From the NCBI GenBank assembly GCA_947311845.1, contig CAMZMU010000048.1, positions 20,705,497 to 20,769,496 of the forward strand: DNA of 64,000 nt. The letters are read 5' to 3'. The translations under genes were made by a program, and so were the position numbers. Source of the stretch: Poa pratensis (Eukaryota > Streptophyta > Magnoliopsida > Poales > Poaceae). This document shows, one piece after another, positions 1-11,813 of this stretch; the first letter of the stretch is position 1; every line of letters starts with the position of its first letter. Under the pieces are notes generated by a model. It searched no databases and was not told the DNA's origin. It saw only the letters and a list, made by a program, of their open reading frames with translations.

Positions 1-798
1 AGATGCTTTGGCCAAGTAGATGCTTGTAACTCCAAGAGTTAGTATTTATGCTAGATAGTGGGTTCATGCCTCCGGTAATCTGGGAGAGTGACAGCAACTT
101 CTAAGATTGTGGATGTGCTGTTGCCACTAGGGATAAAATAACCGATGCTTAGCTTAAGGGTGCCCGTTAGGTCTAATGCATTTGTTTACATTACGCACAT
201 TACTTAATGCGATTATCCGTTGCTTGCAACTTAATACCAACGGGGAACTCGGTATGACAACCTGGAGGTGGATTATTAGTCATAGACGCTGTTGGATAAC
301 GGTCTATGTATTTTGTCGTAATGCCCACATGAATATCATAGTAATCATCATGTCATATATATGCATTGTCATGCGCTCAATATTTTGTCAATTGCCCAGC
401 TGTAATTTGTTCACCCAGCATGTTAGTTATCTTTTATGGAGAGACACCACTAGTGAACTGTGGACCCCGGTCCATTCTTTTACACTGATAATACAACCAA
501 CTGCAATCATTGTTCCTTTTCATTCTCTGCAATTTACTACTGTTTTCCACACCATACGTTTAATCCTTTGTTTTCAGCAAGCCGGTGAGATTGACAACCT
601 CACTGTTTCGTTGGGGCAAAGTAGTTTGATTGTGTTGTGTGCAGGTTCCACGTCAGCACGCACTGACAACCTTCAGAAGTGATTTCTTGCTCCTACTGGT
701 TCGATTAAACCTTGGTTTCATACTGAGGGAAACTGCTGCTACACTGCTTCATACCTTCCTCTTGGGGTCTCCCAACGAACGTGTGATCCACGTCATCA
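1..798 (+). repeat. 5' LTR (3' portion) of the left Gypsy element
   Basis: It aligns to 6738-7536 with about 12 substitutions and 3 one-base indels counted by eye. It ends in CGTCATCA just before the primer-binding site. The LTR start lies outside the window. Confidence 0.85.
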
Positions 799-810
799 AG
801 CAAATTTTTC

Positions 811-828
811 TGGCGCCGTTGCCGGGGA
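811..828 (+). promoter_or_regulatory. Primer-binding site, tRNA-Asp type
   Basis: TGGCGCCGTTGCCGGGGA is complementary to the 3' end of plant tRNA-Asp. It sits 12 bases after the LTR end, where minus-strand DNA synthesis of a Gypsy element would be primed. Confidence 0.8.
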
Positions 829-993
829 GCAAGAGGATTTCTGCAAGGAGTTTCACGCTTCCAATCTCTTTACTTTGTTATTGTCTTGCTTAGTTTATTT
901 TTATCTTGTCTTGTTTGCTTTATTTATCAAAAACACACAAAAATTAGTTACTTGCATTTACCTTATTTCGGTTTACTTTCTTTTTATTTCATC

Positions 994-1656
994 ATGCTTC
1001 TCCCTAAGTTTACTTTAAAAGATATACCGGTGGGAAGTGGGTCTATCATTGGAAGAGATAACATTGAAGAATTCTTTAGTCATGTTAGTAGACTTAAAGA
1101 TTTTGAAGACAGATCCTTGGTAGAACTTGCCCCTAATTATGAAATTGCTGCTGCCTCTTTGGTTCACATGTTGGAAGCTAGGTTTGTTAATCTTAATCCT
1201 ATAATGCAGCAAATGTTTCTTAAACTTCATGATATGAAAGAGGGTGAAAAGAAAGATTTTGTTTTAGAAACTCTTCTTAAAGAATTTGGTGATGTTGCTG
1301 GGGAGGCTAGAAAAGTTTTCATTCGTTATAAGATGCTTGGCTATTTTATTGATATTGCTAATACACTTGAGAAGCTTGAAAAAGATAGGCTTAAGTACAC
1401 TAATGAACCCAATTATGAGGGAGAAGTCAAAATACCAATACCTTTTAAGCTTGTAGGAATGCATGAGGCACTAGAAAAGAATTTTGATTGGATTGTTCCT
1501 GAAAATTTATTTGATGAGGATAGTGTGCCTAAAAGTAATGAAAGAGGAGTTTCTGAAACTTATATAGATAAGATACAATGCATTGTTGAGAAAACTTCCA
1601 ACCTTTCTGTTGATGCTTTCACTTGGAAACACTTGATTCTTACTTTCTGCGCCTAG
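994..1656 (+). CDS. Gag-like ORF of the non-autonomous Gypsy element
   Basis: The ORF opens MLLPKFTLKDIPVGSG at the first sensible ATG after the primer site and runs about 220 residues to TAG. It is rich in Lys, Glu, Leu and Phe, looks mainly helical and has no signal peptide or zinc knuckle. Its position directly after the primer site is where gag begins, so a structural or packaging role is inferred from place only. It is followed by the GAAAGGCGTTAAAGAAAAGC stretch often seen downstream of the first ORF in Triticeae Gypsy elements. The reading frame could be extended upstream to 886 but without a better start. I do not recognise a defined domain. Confidence 0.5.
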   Translation: MLLPKFTLKDIPVGSGSIIGRDNIEEFFSHVSRLKDFEDRSLVELAPNYEIAAASLVHMLEARFVNLNPIMQQMFLKLHDMKEGEKKDFVLETLLKEFGDVAGEARKVFIRYKMLGYFIDIANTLEKLEKDRLKYTNEPNYEGEVKIPIPFKLVGMHEALEKNFDWIVPENLFDEDSVPKSNERGVSETYIDKIQCIVEKTSNLSVDAFTWKHLILTFCA

Positions 1657-2283
1657 CTGAAAGGCGTTAAAGAAAAGCGCTTATGGGAGACAACCCATTA
1701 TTTTATTTCTGCAATTTTTCTTTTCTTTTTGAGTCAAGGAGTTGTTTACTTCTGTAACAATTCCTTTGTATCTTTATTTTATCGCATTGTTGTGCCAAGT
1801 AGCCTCTAATAGGAAGATGATGCTAGATTTGGATTTCTGCGCAGGAACAGATTTCTGCTGTTCACCGTTTTACTTCTGTAAAATCACAAAAAATTATTTA
1901 AATCTGCAAATTTTTGTGCGTGATCCTCAGATATGTACGCATCTTTCGTTAGTTTTGTTTTTCGATCTGAGCAACGTAAGTGCCTCGAAAAAATTCGTCT
2001 TTACAGACTGTTCTGTTTAGACAGATTCTGTCTTTTATTTTTCGCATTCTCTCTTTTACTAGTGTTGAGTGGAATTCTTTTTTAGGGTGAAGAGCTTCAC
2101 ATAACATCAGTGGCAGTAGTTAATGTTAAAAGTAACGGTCATGTTTGTGTCCTTATAGAACATGTGAGTTTTTGATTGTGCACTAACCCTCTAATGAGAA
2201 TTACTCTGAGTTTGGTGTGGCGGAAGTTTTCAAGGGTCAAGAGAGAAGGATGATATAATGTGATCAAGAAGAGTGAAGAGCTT

Positions 2284-2372
2284 AAGCTTGGGGATGCTCC
2301 CATGGATCACCCCAGCATATTTCAAGAAGACTCAAGCGTCTAAGCTTGGGGATGCCCAAGGCATCCCCTTCT
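2284..2372 (+). other. Internal polypurine-tract-like motifs and hairpin
   Basis: AAGCTTGGGGATGC occurs at 2284 and 2342, the same words as the true 3' polypurine tract at 5944. The second copy continues into GGGGATGCCCAAGGCATCCC, which can fold into a perfect short hairpin. These could be secondary plus-strand priming sites or remnants of a duplicated 3' end. Confidence 0.5.
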
Positions 2373-3481
2373 TCATCAGCAACTTATCAGGTCATCTCTA
2401 GTGAAACTATATTTTAATTCTTTCACATCATATGTGCTTTACTTGGAGCGTCTGTGTGCTTTTATTTTCAGTATTTTATTTTTCTTATGGTCAACTTGAT
2501 TGGACCCTAGCATTCTTGATTGGGAGAGAGACACGCTCCGCTTTTTCATATGAATACTCCTATTCTTCACTTATACTTGTTGAGTATTCTTATCTAGCTA
2601 TTGCTATGCTTTTAGCTCCTGTTTTGCATGCATCTCTTATTCAGAGCTGTTAGTTCTTTTAAAGAAAGTACTCTCTTGCTTCACTTATAATTGTTTGGAG
2701 AGTTTATGTTGAAATAAATTGATTGGTGTTTGGTTGGAACAGAAAATGTTGCATGTGGTAGATGGTATAATGGAAAAAGCTTACATATTCTTGTAGATCA
2801 CTGTATTGGATAATTTGATACTTGTCAATTGTTTTGAGTTATCAAGTAGTTCATGTTTAAGCTTTTGTATCATGTAGTTAAAACCTATTAATGAAGAACT
2901 ACCGTAAAGCTCGTTGAAATTTGGTTTGCATGATTGGTATCTCTAAGGTCTAGATATTTCTAGTAAAAGGGTTTGGTTAACAAGGAAGACAGTGTAGAGT
3001 CTTATAATGCTTGCAATATGTTTTCATATAAGTCTTGCTGTGTCGGTTGATATCCTGTGTTTGCTTCAAATAACCTTGCTAGCCTAAATCTGTACTGAGA
3101 GGGAATGCTTCTCGTGCATCCAAAACCTTGAGCCAAAATCCATGCCATTGTGTCCACCATAACTACCTATATGTGGTATTTCCTTGCCATTCCAAGTAAA
3201 TTTTTCATGTGCTACCTTTAAACTATTTAAAAAATTATTACTCCTTTTTGTGTCAATGTTTACCAAGCTCATGAGGATGGGGTGGATGTCTTTATGTCAA
3301 CTGTCAAACAGACTTTACCACTGGACTAGCGGCATATACATCCGCTTATCCATTAATTTTGCAAAAAGAGCTGGCAAATGGGGTGCCCAGTCCCAATTAA
3401 TTACAACTTTAACCGCTTAATTCTCTTCACATTTTTTCCTGATTTATCAGTCAAGCAATGACAAACAGTGAAATATCTTCA

Positions 3482-5190
3482 TGTTGATGCATGTAAAATG
3501 CATACATGAACTTTGCATTATTTTACTTATATTCCAGTCATATTTGCATCATATAAGGGTTATATCACTGTTTTATAATGATTTTGGGAATATTTGATAT
3601 GTTTCCTATTTTTTATGGAATTAACCCTGCACAGGCAGAAAACCCTATTTCTATATTTTAATGTTTCAGGGAACCAAACGACGTCCAAATGACCTGCAAA
3701 TTTATGAGCGTCAATTTTTGGAAGGAAGAAGACTTGGGAGCGAAGGAAGCAAACAAGCGGAAACCCGAGGGCCAAGATAGGTGGGCCCACGTGGCCAGGT
3801 ACATGGGCCGCGTGGGACCCCTCCTTTTGGGCCTCGGAGCTCCGTTGCCGTTGATCTTTCCTCCACCGACTCGGTTTTGACCTAAAACCGCCTATAAAAA
3901 TAGCCCCCCGACGTTCTCTGGAAGGAGCGCCGCCGAAACACAGAAACACCGAAACAGAGACCTGGAGCTGCAGATTGGAGGGGGAAAACTCCGGCGGGGC
4001 GCTGCCGGGGTGGTCTCCATCTTCTCCAACGACTTCTCCACCGTCTCCATGATGAAGAGGGAGTAGTCCACCTCTGGACTATGGGTTTGTGGAAGTTACT
4101 TATGTATCTCTTCTCTCTTGAGCTTCACTAATTAGTACCGTATGAGCTGCTGAACATGATTACGGTCATCTATGTAATACCTTTGTGGTGGATCTTTTTA
4201 TGAGTTAATATATGTTTGAGATTGCAATGGTTTTGTTTCAGTTATGAAAGTAGATGCATATTATGTACCCCGTTCTTATTTATTTGTCATGATCAAGCAT
4301 GTTTATGAGAGCGTGTGAGGGGAACGTGTGCATTAGTTGGAGTAACGGGGGTGGCTAGTGCAGTGAACGTGAGAGAAAGTTCTGCGATCCACTTGGGTAT
4401 CTCTACCTTATTTTGTTGCCTCACTAGGGATAAAAAGAAATACCATGCTACCGGAGATGTGGGTGTGACCATTGCCACTTCCTCCATGACTAGATCTAGC
4501 ATGTTCTTATTTTAATTTCATGTCATGATACTTATTGCTATACTCTGAGTTATCTTAATTACTGAGGTGTTATGATTTAGTTCGCATCTTGGTGGAGTAT
4601 AAGAGAGACTAATAACCAAAAGGTCTCTATGTTAGGACGTGATGCCCATATAATTATAACTTGTCATTAAACTGTTGTTTGCAATCTCATATGTCAACTC
4701 TAGTGTTCCATTGTCTACCACTTTATTAAAGAGAGAGTGCATTTGTGAAACCATGAACCCCGGTCCATTTTTAATCATAAGAAACACCTTTCCAACAATT
4801 TTATCCACTTTACATTTTCTGCCATTTAAAAATCTGAAAATACAAAAACACTTTTACATCTTGCATTCACAATATAAAACCCAAAAATATCATTTATCAT
4901 TGCTACCACCATCCTTGCATATTTATTTACCACCATTGCATATTTATTTCTTGTTTGCATTGCATATTATCTTGATATCATTCTCACACCTTGTGCTTGA
5001 CAACCACTAGGTGAGGTTGAGTACCAAAACATTTACTTTGTTTTGTAGGTAACCAAAAGAAGGATAGGAAAGATAAATCTTCACTACTGATTCCCCGAGA
5101 GTTCGATATTAAACCCTCGAGTCATCCCTCGTGGGGAAAACACGTCTTCCACTTACTACACACTCTGCACTTGGAGTCTCAACCTAACAC
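3482..5190 (+). mobile_element. Embedded solo-LTR-like insertion (second Gypsy family)
   Basis: This stretch interrupts sequence that is continuous in the related element at the right of the window (compare the reverse complement of 58100-58300). It has LTR architecture: a TG start, TATA-like CCTATAAAAA at about 3892, a GC-rich leader, a 'dimmer' region AGTAGTCCACCTCTGGACTA at about 4065, and a GAACCCCGGTCCATTTTT motif at about 4753 shared with the enclosing LTR. No internal coding region accompanies it. I could not find a clean target duplication, so the right boundary (5160-5215) is approximate. Confidence 0.5.
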
Positions 5191-5943
5191 ATTTACTTTT
5201 CACGCAGGTAACTACGTGAAAGGCCATCGCATGTGTAAACAAAAGAGAAGAGGGATGATCTGCCTTGCTGGTAGAAATTACGTCCTTCATGGGAGCCGCT
5301 CTTAAAAGTCTGGTTGGTAGGGATCATATTGTACTTTCCATTTTCTGACTCGTTGACAATTAACAAACACCTCCCAAAACTTATTTTTAATCTCTTTATG
5401 ATTTCAAAAACTTAAAAAGCTCTAGCACGTGATTTAATCCCTGCTTCCCTCTGCGAAGGGCCTTTCTTTTACTTTTATGTTGAGTCAGTTTTCCTACTTC
5501 TTTCTATCTCAGAAGCAAACACTAGTGTCAACTTTGGTGCAATAATTTTTATATGCTTGTATATTCCACTTATTATATTGCTTTGTGTTGACAAATATCC
5601 ATGAGATATATATGTTGAAAGTTGAAAGCAATTGCTGCAGCTTAAATCTTCCTTTGTGTTGGTTAAATACCTTTTACTTAGAATCTATTGCTTTATGAGT
5701 TAACTCTTATGCAAAACTCTTTGATGCTTGTCTCGAAAGTATTATTCATAATTTTTTTTTCTTATATGATTCAGTTGTTTGCTCATTATCTACTTGCTAG
5801 CAAACTATAGACCATTGACCTGGATCACTTCATTCATAACATGTGCTTTACAATACTATTTGATCATGATTATGATTGTAGCATGTCACCTCAGAAATTA
5901 TTTTGTTTTTATCGTTTTACCTACTCGAGGACGAGTAGAACTA

Positions 5944-5957
5944 AGCTTGGGGATGCT
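5944..5957 (+). promoter_or_regulatory. Polypurine tract of left Gypsy element
   Basis: AAGCTTGGGGATGC lies directly before the 3' LTR start TGATACG, the expected place for plus-strand priming. Confidence 0.7.
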
Positions 5958-7536
5958 TGATACGTCTCAAACGTATCTATAATTTCTGATGTTCCATGCT
6001 TATATTATGCCAATTGCTACATGTTTTATATACGCTTCATAGCATTTTTATGCATTTTCTGGGACTAACCTATTAACAAGATGCCACAGTGCCAGTTCCT
6101 GTTTTCTGCTGTTTTTGTATTCCAGAAAAGCTAGTCTGGAAATATTCTCGGAATTGGACGAAACTTGGACAGGACCTCCTATTTTTCCAACACGTACACG
6201 GAGTCCAAAGGAGAGACGGAGGGGGCCGCGAGCCAGCCACACCATGGGGCGCGCGGCCCCGCCCTCTGCCGCGCCGTGGGGTGGTGTGGGAACACGGGCG
6301 TCTCCAGCCGCCGCCCTTTCGACTATTTATTCATCTTCACAGGAAAACCCTAGACACCCGAGTCATTATCCACGAAAAGTTCCAGAGACGCCGCCGTCGT
6401 CAACCCTAGCTCGGGAGGGTTCAGAAACTCTTCCCGGCACCCTGCCGGAGAGGGGAATCATCACCGGAGGGCTCTACATCGCCATGCCTGCCTCCGGAGT
6501 GATGCGTGAGTAGTTCATCTTTGGACTATGGGTCCATAGCAGTAGCTAGATGGTTGTCTCTCCACTTTATGCTATCATGTTTAGATCTTGTGAGCTGCCT
6601 ATCATGATCAAGATCATCTTATTGTAATGCTACATGTTGTGTTTACTGGGATCCGATGAATATTGAATATTATGTCAAGTTGATTATCAATCTATCTTAT
6701 ATGTTATTTATGATCTTGCATGCTTTCCGTTACTAGTAGATGCTTTGGCCAAGTAGATGCTTGTAACTCCAAGAGTTAGTATTTATGCTAGATAGTGGGT
6801 TCATGCCTCCGGTAATCTGGGAGAGTGACAGCAACTTCTAAGATTATCGATGTGCTGTTGCCACTAGGGATAAAATAACCGATGCTTAGCTTAAGGGTGC
6901 GCCGTTAGGTCTAATGCATTTGTTTACATTACGCACATTACTTAATGCGATTATCCGTTGCTTGCAACTTAATACCAACGGGGAACTCGGTACGACAACC
7001 TGGAGGTGGATTATTAGTCATAGACGCTGTTGGATAACGGCCTATGTATTTTGTCATAATGCCCACATGAATATCATAGTAATCATCATGTCATATATAT
7101 GCATTGTCATGCGCTCAATATTTTGTCAATTGCCCAGCTGTAATTTGTTCACCCAGCATGTTAGTTATCTTTTATGGAGAGACACCACTAGTGAACTGTG
7201 GACCCCGGTCCATTCTTTTACACTGATAATACAACCAACTGCAATCATTGTTCCTTTTCATTCTCTGCAATTTACTACTGTTTTCCACACCATACGTTAA
7301 ATCCTTTGTTTTCAGCAAGCCGTGAGATTGACAACCTCACTGTTTCGTTGGGGCAAAGTAGTTTGATTGTGTTGTGTGCAGGTTCCACGTCAGCGCGCCA
7401 CTGACAACCTTCAGAAGTGATTTCTTACTCCTACTGTTTCGATTAAACCTTGGTTTCATACTGAGGAAAACTACTGCTACACTGCTTCATACCTTCCTCT
7501 TGGGGTCTCCCAACGAACGTGTGATCCACGTCACCA
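5958..7536 (+). repeat. 3' LTR of the left Gypsy element
   Basis: This is the complete LTR of about 1579 bp, starting TGATACGTCTCAAACG and ending CGTCACCA. Its 3' half duplicates 1-798. The sequence GACTATTTATTCATC at about 6320 may be the TATA region. Confidence 0.85.
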
Positions 7537-7791
7537 GTCCATAACGTCATTCTCCAATGACACGACCTCGTTATTAATTGACAACTCATGTCCATGGTTA
7601 GAAAACCATAACCATCATTAATCAACGAGCTAGTCTAGTAGAGGCTTACTAGGGACTCTGTGTTGTTTACATAACCACACATGTATTAGGTTTTCGGTTA
7701 ATACAATTATAGCATGGAGAATAAACATTATCATGAACATGAAAATATGATAATAACACTTTATTATTGCCTCTAGGGCATATTTCCAACA
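7537..7791 (-). mobile_element. BARE1/Angela-type Copia LTR fragment
   Basis: Read on the minus strand from 7791, it opens TGTTGGAAATATGCCCTAGA followed by GGCAATAATAAAG, the well-known start of Triticeae BARE1/WIS/Angela LTRs. About 255 bp remain before it is cut by the end of the Gypsy 3' LTR. Either the Gypsy element inserted into this LTR or the two were joined by deletion. Confidence 0.85.
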
Positions 7792-9535
7792 AGACTTTGT
7801 CGTCCCAAGGTATGACCTGATTTTTTCAATTCAGAGAGAGGGAGAGAGGTGGGTGGGGGCACGGGAGGCGGTAGCGGTAGCAGCGCCGGCTTCGGCCATG
7901 CCTGGACGCGCGGGAAGCGGGAGCAGCCGCCGCCTCATCGCGGGAGGCGCTTGACGGGTGCGAGAGGCACTGGATACGGAGGGTGCGGGAGGCCTCGTCC
8001 GAGAAGGGAGGTGGGCGTAGCGGCGACCGATTTGGGAGGCGAGGTGGTGGCCGTCGGGCGCAGCGGCGCTCGCCTAGGTCGTACTGGGAAGGGGTCGGGG
8101 AAGGTGGGGATGGGCGCTGCTGCTGCTGTGCAGCTGCTCGGGAAGGGAACAGACAAACGCTATACTGAATTTGGGAACCAGGAAGGTAGATATAGACAGG
8201 AGCGGATGATTTTGTAGGAGGCTGCTGTACCAAATTTTGTGTGTGAGCTGAGAGTACTAAATTTTGTTTATGAGCTGCTGGTACTGAATTGTGTAGAGAA
8301 GTGTGCGGGCGAATCCATTTTCGCTGTCGTGAGGCGTCCTGAAGGAAGGAGCAGCGCCATTTTTTGTTGAGATTAGAGATATGCTTTTTCTTTTCCTTTT
8401 TTTCCCCTCAAGTATGATGTATACATTCTAGGACGAAGATGAATGGAATATGGTGAGCTATTTCGCACTACTTATCTGCTATATGCTTTCATAACCATCA
8501 GACTAAATATTTATATTTGTTAGGAACTTACTGCTATGATACTAAAGATATGTTTTCTTTAATTTCTCTCCTTGAAAAATCTGACAGTTATCTTGGAGTT
8601 ATTTGAGCTAATTGCTATTTTTGTTGTTATAGGCACTTTTTGCTTATGCTGCTCAAGAGGGTGACCAGGCAATGACTGCATTTAGGACAACGGCTTGACT
8701 ATTTCTTGGGTCAGTAATCTGTAATCCCTTTAATTTGTTTGTTTTTGACATTCCAAAGTTACTGCTTATCTAAAGTGGTTTTTGATCTTCATTTTCTTTT
8801 GCTGTTTTGTTAGATAGGCTGCCAAGTTTTGGTTATTGTACAATGGTTCCAGTTTTGGTTTTGGTCACAGAGACGCTTGTGGTGTTGTAATGGACGCCCT
8901 TTTGGTTATTGTACAGTGGTTTCAGCAATATTGCTCTTGTTGCTTGCCATCATCAGAGCAAGGACTGTGTGGGAATAACGCTTCATACTGGTTCAACTAT
9001 TCGAAAACTTGATGGTCGTTGTTGTTGTTTCAGTGGTTCTTTCTTATCTATGATTTTTACATGCAAAGTTTAACATTGCTATGTTTATACAAGTTTCAAT
9101 AATTTGCTGGGCATTACCCACAATCAGATAATACTCATGGACGGTAGTGATTTTCTTTTTCAGCATTTATCTTTTCGACATTACTTCCTTCCTAGCTTGA
9201 TTAAAGGTGTAGAGAAGCAAGGTTTATTTGAAATGTCATAGGGAGTGCACTTCGTTTGGATGCCTTTAAAGAGCAGTACATTGGGTATCATGAGATAGTC
9301 ATCCAAGGTTTGGCAAATTTGAAATGATTTGGATTTACCATTTGTGATTTTTCAGTCCGATTTCTTAAAAGGTATAGGCTTGTGTGCTTGTTCATTCAGC
9401 CCATTTGAGCCTTCTTGTTATTTTTTAGGAGCATCATGAACAATTGTGTTTCACGTTTAATCTCTTCATGGAATAACTGTAGGTGATTGAGTCACTTAAA
9501 TGGTTAAATATAGTTGCTTGAACCATAGTACCTTA
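7792..9535. other. Unassigned region with a GC-rich island
   Basis: 7840-8160 is GC-rich and opens reading frames on both strands that are low-complexity (Gly/Arg or Pro/Ser/Arg) and resemble no family. The rest is AT-rich, with no ORF of note. It could be an old gene leader or an unclassified transposon; I see nothing that decides. Confidence 0.4.
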
Positions 9536-11813
9536 TCTACTATTATTTAAAGCTTGTGATGTACGTTTCTCTACGTCACCTTTGGTTAATTCCCTTGAAA
9601 ATGCTCGGACTTTGCATATTGTGTGGAGTGAGAATGATCTCATTTAACTACTGGAAGACATTAATTAACCCTAAGCTCTGCTGATAATATATCCCTTTCT
9701 AGCGAAGGCTACATTGTGGTACTATTTTCGTGACCCCGGTCATATTCTCAGTAAAACTTGGCTCTTTTTTTCTAATATGCCAAAGTGGAATGCTTTCATG
9801 CTTTCTAATTTTGCTTTGGAGCATCAGCTTCACACAGCAAGACAAGAACTTAGCTACGTGCTATATCAGGTTTTTTTTAGCTATTCATGCACAAAAAAGT
9901 ATTAATGAAATCTCCCTGCACGTCAAATAATGAGGAAATTTTGGTTCTTTAAAAATCTTGGTATGTGTTACTTCATAGCGTTTGGACCATCAGGTTTTAC
10001 TGATCGAGGGCCTGTTTGAGGAATCTGAGCTCTCTATGGATTCATAGTTATCCTCTGCGAATAACTGAGGAACACGCCATTTGTTCATGCCGACTTGGAC
10101 AATTAGCTCAGCCCACACTTGAAAATGGCCGGTGGTAAATTCAGGTGGATTCTTTACGTCTATCTGGACTTATATTCAGTCAGAATATTTCATTTTTGCT
10201 TCTAACGTTATCTCATATTGGGGTTTGGGATTAATTCTTTTCTCTATTGTTTTCAACAATAGAGCTAGCTGAGAGTGCAGTTTGATCAAGTAAATCACAA
10301 CGTATACTAATTGAAAATGCAGTTCGTTGCTCTGTTTTTTCTTGACCGGGTTGCTCAACGATGCTCCGATGTAGAGTACTCTGCTTCAAGCATAGAAGTA
10401 TACTCCTGCAGTGGACGGTGAAGCAAAGTGGACAACAGAAGCACTGAAAGTTGATCTGAAGGGAAAAAAAAAGGTTGCAGGCAGCCGAAAAGCAATAGAA
10501 AAACTTTAAGATCTGCTTCCACTGTCTTTGCATAGGTTTGCTGCCATGGATGCGTTCGTGGAGGCGATAAGCACAGCTATTACTGCCTGTGCCTGTCTGC
10601 GCTGCTCAAAGGCATAAAACATCAAGCTTCAGAAAGATTGCAAATCTCATTGCCCCCTACCAGCTTGGATTGAACTGCTAGGAGAAGTACCCATCGTATG
10701 TATTTATGATTTGTCTAGCATTACCTATTTCTGTGTATAACATTGCTGTTCATTTATGATTTGTATAACATTGCCTATTGCGGTGTGACTTGTGAGGCTG
10801 TAAGTCATATAGAAAGTTGTATCTCCGATTTGTTGCACGTTTGTCAATATTCAGTATTTCAGACTCTCATATTCAAACTAGCAATCATGCTTACATGCTT
10901 ACACTATATGGACTTTAAAATATAATATGTGCTTACTTTGTCAGGTTATAACATACATGCCAGCTTCTTTTAGTTACTGGGGGTTTTGCTAACTAGCTGT
11001 GCTATTTAAGTGACCTCATGTATGCTTCTAGATGTAGACATGCTGGTGTCTGTCATATTTTCATAGAGGAAGAAGATTATCTTGGGAAAGAAAGATGAGT
11101 TTTTCTGACTGGCGAACTAACGGCACTAATCAACAGATGCAATTGTATTGACCTGCTACCTTTGTGCCTAAATGGTTAAGTCTTATGCTTAGTGAATTTT
11201 ATAGATACCATCCTACTCTCTTGCAAGAGTAAGAAATGTTGCTTTTACGTTCGTACAAACGAAACCAAGCTGGGTTTGCTAAGTGTATAGTTTGTTCGGG
11301 TGGCATACGAACATGCATGCTATCTTTTCCTTCCAGTTTGCTTATCTGAGATATCATGTATTATTATGTTGACATGACTGAAAAACTACTTTATTGCACA
11401 CTGTGATTCATGTCTATTGTATTTTCTCCTATATAATCTACAAATTAGGTTATATGAGCATACCGTGCTTCAATCTGTCAGCCACTCAGTTTGACCACCC
11501 TCTTATCAGTTCTCTGCTTGCATTAGGCTTCCCAGGTCAGAGTTTTCTCAAACTCCAAACAAGAGATGGGATGACATGGAAGAACAGGAATGACCTATTG
11601 TCGTTGATGCCATCACCCCCATTGGTGTTCCATGCTAAGGGGCGCACGCGTAGCACACCCCCACGACAGATGGTTCCACAGCACACATGTCCTTCACCCG
11701 CATCGCTCATCCAATGAAAAACCATCATCGATGTAGACGCATAGAGGGCGCATGAAAAAATTAAACGACGATTACGAAGAACCGGCGCAGCAAAGCGCGC
11801 CAAATTCTTCTAG
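9536..11813 (+). mobile_element. Candidate non-autonomous Helitron
   Basis: The 3' end shows a GC hairpin (GGCGC...GCGCC, 11783-11801), eight further bases, then CTAG (11810-11813) followed by T. That is the canonical Helitron terminus. A matching 5' end, TCTACTATTATTTAAAGCTT, occurs at 9536 preceded by A, and resembles the 5' end of the smaller Helitron at 43189-43861. No Rep/helicase is present. A 24-codon ORF starting at 10546 (MDAFVEAISTAITAC...) may be a captured gene fragment, but it is too short to name. The 3' end is firmer than the 5' end. Confidence 0.5.

Larger units (their letters stand above)
1..7536 (+). mobile_element. Non-autonomous Gypsy LTR retrotransposon, 5' end cut by window edge
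   Basis: Two near-identical copies of one sequence, 1-798 and 6738-7536, are the partial 5' LTR and the 3' LTR. Between them lie a tRNA-Asp-type primer site, one short gag-like ORF, long non-coding DNA and a polypurine tract. No protease, reverse transcriptase or integrase is visible in the roughly 5.2 kb interior, so movement would depend on an autonomous relative. Segments of the interior (about 3100-3420 and 5220-5330) match, in reverse complement, the 3' non-coding part of the autonomous element at the right end of the window. The TGATACGTC LTR start and the AAGCTTGGGGATGC polypurine tract fit Triticeae Sabrina/WHAM-like families; the exact family name was not checked. Confidence 0.85.

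Noticed and set aside
7826..8233. Open frames on both strands in a GC-rich island
   Set aside because: Low-complexity Gly/Arg and Pro/Ser translations, no domain, no start or splice context; probably composition only.
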